DNA of 34,617 nt from Chrysochromulina tobinii (taxonomy: Eukaryota > Haptophyta > Prymnesiales > Chrysochromulinaceae), in contig JWZX01001884.1 of NCBI GenBank assembly GCA_001275005.1, positions 1 through 34,617 on the forward strand. Direction: 5' to 3'. Each line of letters starts with the position of its first letter. Position 1 is the first letter of the stretch. The notes below the pieces were generated by a model. It did not search any database, was not told where the DNA came from, and saw only the letters and a program-made list of their open reading frames with translations. A program made the position numbers and the translations under genes. Positions 20,377 to 28,577 of the stretch are shown piece after piece.

Positions 20377-21312
20377 ATGGTGTTGGCGCAATGCGAAGGC
20401 GACGGCGCCACCGAAGGCGCTGTCGCAGGGAACGCAAAGCTTCTGCCAGGCTGGGTTGAGTTCGACCCGTGCGACCCGTGCGTCATCTTGTGGTACCTGC
20501 TGGTCAACATCCTGGCCACGTCGGTGTGCCCCGTGCCGATCGCCGGCGCGATGACCGCCATCAGCGCTGTCCTCTTCGGCCTCGTGCCTGGCATGGCGAT
20601 CACCACAACTTCATCGCTCATCGGCGCGTACCTCGGGCATCTGGCGGTCCGGCACCTGTGCCGCCCGTGCTTCATGCGTTCGCTCGGGCGATATCACGAG
20701 CACTGGCTAGCCCTCGACACGGCGATCTCCCAAGCAGGCGCTACGCAGATCGCCCTCCTGATGCGTCTCTCGCCGATGTTTCCGATGGTGGCGAATAATA
20801 TCTTGCTCTCTCTCACGACCATCTCCACGTGGACGTACATGTGGACTTGCGCCGCCGGCGTGATCCCGTCCAACTTGCCCTACGCATACGCTGCCGAGCT
20901 CGGCGTCTCCCTTCATAACCACGAGGACCCCATCATGGTCACGATGACCGTGCTCGGCCTCCTCGCGTCAATGGCGTTCGCGTGGAAGCTCGGCGTCATT
21001 GCCAAGCAGCTGCTGCAGCAGCATGGGGTAGGGGAGGACGGAGAGAGTTCGCAGTCCCTTACTGAGGGCAGCAACGAGCTCTGGGACTCAAACAAGCAGG
21101 ACGGCGGCACGCCGGTGGTGGCTCGCCATCCAGCCGGCGAGGCCATCCGAGGCCATCCGAGGTCACTCGTGCCGCCACCCGTGCCGCCACCCGTGCCGCC
21201 GTTCAGGTTGGCGTTGCCAGTGTGGAGAGACAATTTGGAGGCGTCCTTTCGGGCTTTGAGTCAGATGGGACGAGACTGCTTCTCGCCGCACGCAGCGCCA
21301 AGAATGGTTTAG
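20377..21312 (+). CDS. VTT-domain (TVP38/TMEM64/DedA-like) membrane protein
   Basis: The gene encodes 311 residues. I choose the ATG at 20377 because its context CCGCCATGG is an ideal Kozak site; upstream the frame continues but has no ATG, only a GTG. Hydrophobic segments include ILWYLLVNILATSV, GAMTAISAVLFGLVPGM, TTTSSLIGAYLGHLAV, and MVTMTVLGLLASMAFAW. The family signature is seen in QIALLMRLSPMFPMVANN, matching the R-x-SP-x-x-P re-entrant motif of SNARE-associated Golgi/VTT proteins. Relatives act as lipid scramblases or in Golgi and endoplasmic reticulum membrane trafficking. The C-terminus is a polar tail with a short VPPP repeat. Only 64 bp separate its stop from the next start on the same strand. 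Confidence 0.85.
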   Translation: MVLAQCEGDGATEGAVAGNAKLLPGWVEFDPCDPCVILWYLLVNILATSVCPVPIAGAMTAISAVLFGLVPGMAITTTSSLIGAYLGHLAVRHLCRPCFMRSLGRYHEHWLALDTAISQAGATQIALLMRLSPMFPMVANNILLSLTTISTWTYMWTCAAGVIPSNLPYAYAAELGVSLHNHEDPIMVTMTVLGLLASMAFAWKLGVIAKQLLQQHGVGEDGESSQSLTEGSNELWDSNKQDGGTPVVARHPAGEAIRGHPRSLVPPPVPPPVPPFRLALPVWRDNLEASFRALSQMGRDCFSPHAAPRMV

Positions 21313-21376
21313 AATTGAATAAGATGCGTCCATTCATACCAAAATTCACACTTTGCGGCGGACTCTCTTCGCTACT

Positions 21377-24300
21377 ATGGAAGCCTCGCTAGAGGGGCCG
21401 CCGCAGGCCTCAATGAGCGCGCGGCTTGCTGCGCTCCAGCTGCATTCCTGCGGGAACAGCAGCAGTGGCACTCAGTGGTGGGCAGAGCGCGCGGCGCTCG
21501 ACGGTATCGCCGTGGAGCTCGAGGCCTCCAACTTTGTCGTCCTGGACTCGGTCCTGGGCGCATCAACAGTGGCGTCGTTGAGAGCGGAGGTGGAGGGCGT
21601 GCGGCGCGCAGGGCGGCTGAAGGCGTCAGAGCTCGGTGGTGGACGCACGGGCAGCAACGTGGCGTTCACGCGAGCCGAGGCCCGAGGCGACAGCATCGGG
21701 TGGTTCACTGGCGGCGAGGCAGCGCTCTGGCCGGATGGTACGCTGGCGCGGTATCTCGACGTCCTCGACGGGCTGATGGGCGCGCTCGGGAAGCGTGTGC
21801 CACAGCTTCGGGCAACCACGAAGCGCTCGAAGGCGATGATAGCCTGCTACCCGGGCAGCGGCGCGCGCTACGTGCGCCACCACGACAACGCGTGCAGCCG
21901 GAGCGAGGGCGAGCAGTGCAACGGGCGGCGGCTCACGGCCATTCTGTACCTCAACGAGGGGTGGGAGGTTGCCCATGGCGGCCATCTGCGCCTCTACCCG
22001 CCGTACAAGCCCGACGCAGCCAAGGAGGCCCTGCAGGAGCTGCAAGCGTGGTTATTGACGCAGCACGACGCTCCCGATGCTGAGATGGTCGCGCACACTT
22101 TTCACGAGCGGCTCGCGGAAATCACGACAAATGACGATGCGCCGCCGTTGTGCGACGTGGCACCGATCGCCGACCGCCTCATCCTCTTCTACTCGGACTA
22201 CCGCGTGCCGCACGAAGTGTTGCCTGCCCATCGGGATCGACTGGCGGTGACCGTCTGGTATTTCGACGAGGACGAGCATGCCCGAGCGTACAAACCCTCG
22301 GAGGAGACGGACGCGTACGAGGCGCTAGCGGTGGCGAAGCAGATGCGTCGATGGCGCTCGGACGCCGCCGCCACGGGCGGTGGTAGCGCCGCCGACGCCG
22401 CCGCGCCTCGGGGCGTGACTTCCTTATTTGGAAGTACCGAGTCTCTGGACGTGCCCGGCATGGAGCTGTGCCCGATCCCCGACAAGGGACTCGGCCTCAT
22501 CGCGACCCGCGCCTTTGCTCCCGGCGAGCGCCTGATTGCCGAGGCGCCTCTGGTGCTCTGGGAGAGTGCGCGCGGCGCGGACGGCGAGCACAAGTGGTCG
22601 GTGCTTGAGGAGCTCGTGGAGGCGCTTCCGGCGGGCTCACGGCGCGCGTTCGATGGTCTCATGGATAAGTACGCTCCCGACGACCAGTTCAAGACCGCAA
22701 GAGGCATCTGGAACACGAATGCCTTTCGCACGGAGGATGTTCTCGGCGACGGCAAGGCGGCGCAGTGCGATGGCGTGGAGCGATCCGCCGTCTTCCGAGT
22801 GTGTTCACGCCTCAACCACGCGTGTCGTCCGTGCGCGCACGTCGCATGGAGTGCACGCTTGGGGCAGCAGACGGTGCACGCGGTGCGCCCGATCGCGGCG
22901 GGCGACGAGGTAACCATCGCATACGTCGCAGGCGCCGATTGCATGCTGATTGCAACTGATTGCCTCCCTCATCAGGTGACCATCGCATACGTCGCAGGCG
23001 CCGATTGCATGCTGATTGCAACTGATTGCCTCCCTCATCAGGTGACCATCGCATACGTCGCAGGCGCCGATTGCATGCTGATTGCAACTGATTGCCTCCC
23101 TCATCAGGTGACCATCGCATACGTCGCTGGCGCCGAGGCGGGCGGCCGAGCAAGCCGCCAGGCCCACCTGCAAGCGAAGTATCATTTCGGCTGCGTGTGC
23201 GATGTGTGCGAGCTACGCGGCACGGCGCAGCAGGCGAGCGACGATCGCTTCGAGCGGCTTGCATGCATCCACAAGACATTGTCGAGCGTGCCGCCTTTGG
23301 AGCTCGAGGCGACTGTGGCGGAGAGTGTGGCGCTTCTGAATGCGGAGGGGTTGCCTCTGGTGTGGGCGAAGGCAGGCATGCTGCTCGTCATCGTGCAGCT
23401 CAAGCAGTCTGCCCGTCTCGGCCGCGCCGCTCACTGGGCTCGTCGAGGCGCCGCCGCAGCCACCTTCGCTCTCGGCGACGACTCGGCCACATTCCTCAAG
23501 TTTGCCAGCTTGGCGCAACTCTTTGGGCAAGCGGCGGGGGACGCCGAGGACGACGCGCCGGACACCCCCGACGATGCAGGCCGTTGGGCGTGGCTTCCTG
23601 CAGCGAGGGCTGTATGTGCCGCCGCGAAGGACGTCGCCGCTCCGAACGGCGCCCATCACGGCGCTCAGCACGCCGCTCCGAACGGCGCCGCCGCCGACGC
23701 CGACCCGGCACCGCCGTCCGATGCGGACGAGCCCTCGATGCACTCCGTCTACGTGGCTGGTGAGGGGCCGACGATCTTGCCCTCCTAATTGCCTCCTAAC
23801 TGCCTCCTAATTGCCTCCTAATTGCCTCCTAATTGCCTCCTAATTGCCTCCTAATTGCCTCCAGGTGAGGGGCCGACGATCTACGAGCGCGCCCAGGACG
23901 ACGCCACATGGCTGGCCGACGGCCGTGCAGGGCCGCGCGTGCTGCGCTTCGGGCTCATCAGCCATCGGCAGCGCTGGGCGCATCGACTCTGGCCGGCCGC
24001 GCAGGTGCTCGCGGCCCATCTGGATGCGCATCCAGAGCATGCACGCGGCCGAGCCGTCCTCGAAGTCGGCGCAGGCGCGGCGCTCCCGTCCGTGGTCGCC
24101 GGGCTGCTCGGCGCGTGCGCGGTCGTGACCAGCGACTGGCCCGACGCGCGAATGCTGGCCAACACGGCTGCGAATTTGAACGCCAACTTGGCGCCGGAGA
24201 TGCACCAGCGCGTGATGGTGGTCGGATATGATTGGAATACGCCGCCCCACCCGCTTCTGGGCGCGCTCGATGCGATCGTGAGCGGCGGGGCGCGCGCTGC

Positions 24301-24952
24301 GCCGTGCGCCGTGCGCGTGCTCGATCTCGCATTTGATCTCGGTTTCGACCGCGGCGCGGAGGCGCACATTCTGCCGGAGCAGCCACGGCGCTTCGACCTG
24401 ATCCTCATGTCAGACCTCCTCTATGAATGTGAACACGAGGCCCTCCTTCGAGCCATCGTGTGCTGCCTGTCGCGCTCTCGACCAGTGGGCGCCGTGCCGG
24501 GCACCGAGCCGCGCGCTGTGCCGGGCGGTGCGAGTCCACACGAGCCGCGCGTGCTGCTCACGTATCAGGTGCATGACCGGTGCCAGGCTGCTCGACAAGG
24601 CGCCTTCTTCACCATGGTGCCTGCCCACGGGCTTGTCGCCACCAAGCTGCGCAGCGTCGACGTCGGTCGACAATTTGAGGACAAGGAGGAGGAGGAGGCG
24701 GAGGAGGCGGAGGCGGCAGAGGGTGTGGACGACGAGCAGGACGACATCACGAGGCAGGTGCAACTTTGGGAGCTCACTTGGGCGCCGACTTGGGCGCCGC
24801 CCGGGGCGCCGACTGCCCCTCCCCCCGAGGCGGATGATGAGAATGTCAGGAGCGACGCCGCCGACGCGCCGCTCCTCGTAGGGCTCGTGCGCTTGGTCCG
24901 GTCTCGGGCTACGGGCGTGGCTACGGGGCGTTCCAGCTGGCGCTTCGTCTAA
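21377..24952 (+). CDS. EGLN-like prolyl hydroxylase / SET / EFM7-like methyltransferase fusion, 3 exons, 1090 residues
   Basis: Exons 21377-22909, 23108-23759 and 23865-24952 join in frame. Residues about 50-300 match HIF-type prolyl hydroxylases: YVRHHDNAC supplies His168 and Asp170, RVPHEVLP His279, and Arg288 would bind 2-oxoglutarate (RLAVTVWYFDEDE). Residues about 360-560 are a SET domain: GLGLIATRAFAPGE, RLNHACRPCAHVAW (NHxC-type motif with the usual PN changed to PC), GDEVTIAYV, and post-SET cysteines FGCVCDVC. The last exon is a class I methyltransferase like EFM7/NNT1: RWAHRLWPAAQVL, motif I VLEVGAGAALPSVV, and LILMSDLLYECEHEALL. The tail is acidic and proline-rich. Known relatives hydroxylate proline, methylate histone or other lysines, and methylate eEF1A. 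One protein with all three is unusual; targets are unknown. ATG at 21377 is the first in frame. Confidence 0.88.
22910..23107 (+). repeat. Intron 1 of the SET fusion gene: three 66-bp units
   Basis: 198 nt made of units 22910-22975, 22976-23041 and 23042-23107, nearly identical. Each unit is about 29 nt copied from the start of the next exon (GTGACCATCGCATACGTCGC...) plus a 37-nt tail ending TTGCCTCCCTCATCAG. The first donor is GAG|GTAACC; the others read GTGACC. All units are in frame without stops, so retention would add 22, 44 or 66 residues to the SET domain. Confidence 0.85.
23760..23864 (+). repeat. Intron 2 of the SET fusion gene: 11-nt TTGCCTCCTAA array
   Basis: 105 nt, phase 1. The perfect 19-mer GGTGAGGGGCCGACGATCT sits at both junctions (23759-23777 and 23864-23882). 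The body is about eight units of TTGCCTCCTAA, each containing CTAAT/CTAAC, and the acceptor is GCCTCCAG. Unspliced reading stops at TAA, so the SET and methyltransferase parts depend on splicing. Confidence 0.92.
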
Positions 24953-25248
24953 AGCCGAAGTCGGCGCGGTACGGCTCAGAAAGAAGCTTAAATTAGCGCG
25001 TGACCACATTGTAGAGAGATCTTGCACATTCGGTAATTAGACAGAGGAGAGACCGGGCCGCGGTGCGCGGAAGCGAAGACGAGAGACCGCGCGTCTCATA
25101 CAAGCCGAACTCTCACGCACCTTCGCTTCCCAGCACCGCGAGGGCTCGCGATGTCGTCTCTCCCTCGGCTCAGCACTGCTCTCGCCTCTCGGACGCCACG
25201 AGCAGCCCCCAGCGCGGCGAGCATCTTCGCGTGTAGTGCCTCCGCCGT
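24953..25248. other. Convergent intergenic region, nothing recognised
   Basis: 296 bp between the stop of the SET fusion gene and the stop of the ABC-F gene, which face each other. It should hold both 3' UTRs. No canonical AATAAA signal is seen. Confidence 0.5.
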
Positions 25249-28200
25249 TTACGACACCTCGACGGCGGCCGCGCTGCCCTGGGCATGGCGTTTCGCCTGA
25301 TCGAGCTCGCCAAACGTCTTGACCGTGCAGTCCCGCACGCTCCAAAACTCGGTGACGGCCCGTTGCAAAAAGTAGGCATCGTGGCTGACCACGACGACGG
25401 CGCCCGTGAACTCGCGCAGCGCCGTCGCGAGCACATCGACCGTCTCCATGTCGAGATGATTGGTGGGCTCGTCAAGGAAGAGGAGGGTGGGCTCGGACCA
25501 TGTGATCGCGCACAACACGACGCGCGACTTTTGGCCGCCCGAGAGCTTACCCATGGGCAGCCACGACATGCCGTCGACGATACCGAAGCCGCCCAGCCGA
25601 GTGCGCACCTCGGCCTCCTTGGAGCCGGGGAAGCGGGCCATCAAGAACTCAGTCGGCGTCTGGTACAGGTCGAGCTGCTCCACAAAGTGCTGTGCGAAGA
25701 TGGCAGAGCGCGCGCTCCGGTTGACCTCGATGGTCCCAAAAGTCGCCGCGAGCTGCGAGGTCATCAGCTTGAGTAGGGTCGACTTACCCGCTCCGTTGGC
25801 GCCGAGGATGCCAATCTTGGAGCCGAGGGAGACGGAGAGGCTCAGGTTGCGCAGCAAGATCTTGGGTATCGCTGGGGGGGGGACTGAGTACCCAAAGGCG
25901 GCGTCCGTCATCGTGACTAGATGCGGGCGCTTGAGCGGCGGCGGCGGCGGGAAGACGATCGCGATCGTGGCCTCATCCGTCTTCGCATCCGGATCGGCGA
26001 CGACGGCCCTCGTCCTCCATCTTCGCCAGCTGCTTCTCGCGCTGCTTCGCCTGCGCCACCACGCCCGCATGCCTCTTGTTCTTCTTGTTGTCCGCGCTCG
26101 AGTTCTTCGCAGGGTCGTACTTGTCGACGAGCTCCTGCATGTGCTTCCTCTCGAGCTGCTGCGCCTCGTACCTGTGCGGAGAGGGAGGGCGCCGTGGTGA
26201 GCTCGAGCGCCGTGCCGAGCGCTCGCATGCGCCGCCTCCGCTCGCGCCGCCGCGGGCGCCTCGTACCGCCGCTTTTGAGCGATGCGCTGCTCAGCCATGG
26301 TCTCGACGTACGCGGAGATCGAGCCCTTGTAGTGCGTGAGCGTCTTCGACTTGATCTGGATCACCTGAGGAAGGTTGCACTCGGCAGGCACTCAGCAGGC
26401 CCTGCCGCATCGCAGGCGCTCAGAGGTCATCATCAGAGGCCATCAGCTTCGAGATCGGATCTGGATCATCATCAGAGGCCATCAGCTTCGAGATCGGATC
26501 TGGATCATCATCAGAGGCCATCAGCTTCGAGATCGGATCTGATCATCATCAGAGGCCATCAGCTTCGAGATCGGATCTGGATCACATCCGAGACGACGTC
26601 GTCAAGAAAGCCGCGGTCGTGCGAGACGATGAGGATCGTCGCCTTGCACGCCTGCAGCCACTTGGTCAGCCAGACGAGCGCGGGGAAGTCGAGGTGGTTC
26701 GTGGGCTCGTCGAGCAGCAGCACCTGCAATCAGAGCCAATCAGCATGTAATCAGCATGCAATCAGCATGCAATCAGAGCCAGGTGGTTCGTGGGCTCGTC
26801 GAGCAGCAGCACATCACACGGCACAAAGAGCGCCGCCGCGAGCGTCACGCGCATGCGCCATCCGCCAGACAGATGCTCGATCGGAGCGGAGGCCGTGGCG
26901 GCTGAGAACCCGAGCCCCGAGAGGATGGCGGACGCCCGTGCCGCGGAGCCGTCGAGATCGAGATCTGCCATCAAGGCCTCGGTCTCGTCCAGTCGCTTCT
27001 TGAGGCGTGCGTACACCTTCTCGTTCACGCTGCGCGCCTCGGCCGCCTTCGCATCGGCATCGAGCGCCGTACCGAGCGCCGACGCCGCGTCCGGGGCGAG
27101 AGCCTCCGTCGCCTTCGCCACGGCCTCCGCGAGCTCCGCGTGCCGCCGGCGCAGAATCTGGCCCTCGAGATCGTACCTAATGAGGGAGGCCATCAGAGGT
27201 GGACTCAGAGGGGCACTCGGAGATGCTCAGCCATGGTCTCGACGTACCTAATGAGGGAGGCCATCAGAGGTGGACTCAGAGGGGCACTCGGAGATGCACT
27301 CGGAGGCAATCACGTGCAATCAAGAGCACTCAGAGGCAATCAAGAGAGGCAATCAAGAGAGGCAATCAAGAGAGGCAGTCAAGAGAGGCCATCAAGAGAG
27401 GCAATCAAGAGAGGCTATCTGGTCCTCGCGAGATCGTACCCGAGCACCGTCGCGAGGGGGGTGGAGCCGAGATCGTGCATCGGGTCCTGCTCGACGTACA
27501 CGACCTTGAGATGCTTGGGAAAGCTCGGCAGCTCATAGCTCGCGATCGCCTTCAGGAGCGTGGTCTTGCCAGTGCCGTTGCGCCCGACAAGGCCATACTT
27601 ATGGCCCTGGGAGAGGCGCAGCGACGAGGTCTCATCGAGGAGTGTCTTGCCGGCGCCGGAGAGGAGGATGAGCGATTTGATGGCGACGTCGCGCGAGCCG
27701 CCCGCCGCCTTCGAGGCGAGGTACAGCTCGCACGCCTGCTCTCGCGCGCGCTGCGCCGCCGCCATCTCCTCCTTCTCACGCTTGCGGATCACCTCCAATG
27801 CTGGCGCACCGAGCCGAAGGGTGCCGAACTTGACGCCGCCGTTGCCGCCGCCGTCCTCCTCATCGTCATCGGGTTTGACACCGTCCAATGTGACGGTGCG
27901 CGTGGCTCCATTGGCTCGCGCAGCGGCCGACTGCCGGTTGCCAAAGGCGTCAACCTCCTCGTTGCCGATCCCACCGATCAAATAGTTGGCCACCTTGGAT
28001 GTGTCGTCACCCATTCTGAACGGCTTGTTGAGCAGGGCCGGTGGCGCATTGTCTGACGCTGCACTCGAGGATGCTGCCGGCGCGACGCTCCCGAGTCGCT
28101 CGTGCAGCGTGCGGCACATGGCTTCCGCCGCATCTTCATCCGCGGCCAGCTCATATGAGATCAGTAGGTCCCGAAGCGCTTCAGAAAGGGATTCCACGCT

Positions 28201-28308
28201 CGCGTCGCCCTCCTCGACCACGGTCTGCACGGTACCCACAAGGTAGTCGATCACGTCGTCGTCGATCGCCTTGCCTTGAAGCAGCGATCGGATGGCCACG
28301 TCGGCCAT
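25249..28308 (-). CDS. ABC-F ATPase, ABCF3/GCN20 type, 5 exons, with one apparent frameshift
   Basis: Exons in transcription order: 28308-27440, 27176-26813, 26723-26586, 26364-26267, 26171-25249. The N-terminus ([10 protein letters not shown]..., [15 protein letters not shown]) resembles the ABCF3/GCN20 N-domain. First ATPase: Walker [10 protein letters not shown], signature LSGGWRMR, Walker [13 protein letters not shown], switch VSHDRGF. A charged linker follows ([14 protein letters not shown]). Second ATPase: [36 protein letters not shown]. There are no membrane segments. GCN20/ABCF3 proteins are soluble and work with ribosomes or in Gcn2 activation. The exons sum to 2392 nt, one more than a multiple of three: near 26005-26009 one extra C/G shifts the linker out of frame with ATPase 2. 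Without it the protein would be about 796 residues. ATG at 28308 chosen as the first real ATG; upstream is only a GTG. Confidence 0.88.
26172..26266 (-). other. ABC-F intron 4
   Basis: 95 nt, phase 2. Donor CGGCG|GTACGAGGCGCCC, acceptor CTCCGCACAG|GTACGAGGCGCAG: 12-nt junction repeat. The body is GC-rich and not obviously repetitive. Removal restores [18 protein letters not shown], the normal linker helix. Confidence 0.85.
26365..26585 (-). repeat. ABC-F intron 3, four units of about 39 nt
   Basis: 221 nt. Donor GAT|GTGATCCAGATCC, acceptor TTCCTCAG|GTGATCCAGATCA: 12 nt shared. The stretch 26428-26585 holds four units, each an exon-start-like part (GATCCAGATCCGATCTCGAA) plus CTGATGGCCTCTGATGAT. 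Confidence 0.88.
26724..26812 (-). other. ABC-F intron 2, carries a copy of the Walker B codons
   Basis: 89 nt. A perfect 32-nt direct repeat (26781-26812 at the donor, 26692-26723 in the next exon) encodes [11 protein letters not shown]. The intron starts GAT|GTGCTG and ends GATTGCAG|GTGCTG; the rest is TGATTGCATGC words. Retention would end the protein just after Walker B. Confidence 0.88.
27177..27439 (-). repeat. ABC-F intron 1, compound intron with a second acceptor-like unit
   Basis: 263 nt. Donor GG|GTACGATCTCG and acceptor CCTCATTAG|GTACGATCTCG share 12 nt. The body has several CTTGATTGCCTCT units. The end is duplicated: a block of about 50 nt ending GGCCTCCCTCATTAG occurs twice, and between the copies lies a 24-nt piece (27222-27245) identical to part of exon 4 (26289-26312). 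Confidence 0.8.
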
Positions 28309-28577
28309 TACGACCCTGATTGAAACCGCAATCAAAATTGGTCCTTGACCGCACGCACCGGCTGTCGCGTCTGTCGTGTTAACGTTCACGCAAGCAGGGG
28401 CCCGGCCCGAGGGCGGCGAAACCGCGGTCCGCCGCCGCGCGGCAATCGAACCGAAGAACGTGTACAGTAGCTACGCCAAAACACTGCAAACGAAAACACC
28501 CCCCCGCGCGGCCAGGGCCGCCAGACGCCTGACCCTGGAGCTTACGTTGCGCGCGGCGCTCGCGCGACTAGGGCGCG
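28309..28577. promoter_or_regulatory. Intergenic region upstream of the ABC-F gene
   Basis: 269 bp between the carbamoyltransferase stop and the ABC-F start, both on the minus strand. It should hold the ABC-F promoter. A C-rich run lies near 28500. No specific element is identified. Confidence 0.35.

Noticed and set aside
21377-23788. SET protein ending at 23788 as a separate gene from the methyltransferase
   Set aside because: The stop lies inside the TTGCCTCCTAA array, and a 19-nt repeat at clear GT-AG sites joins the two frames exactly.
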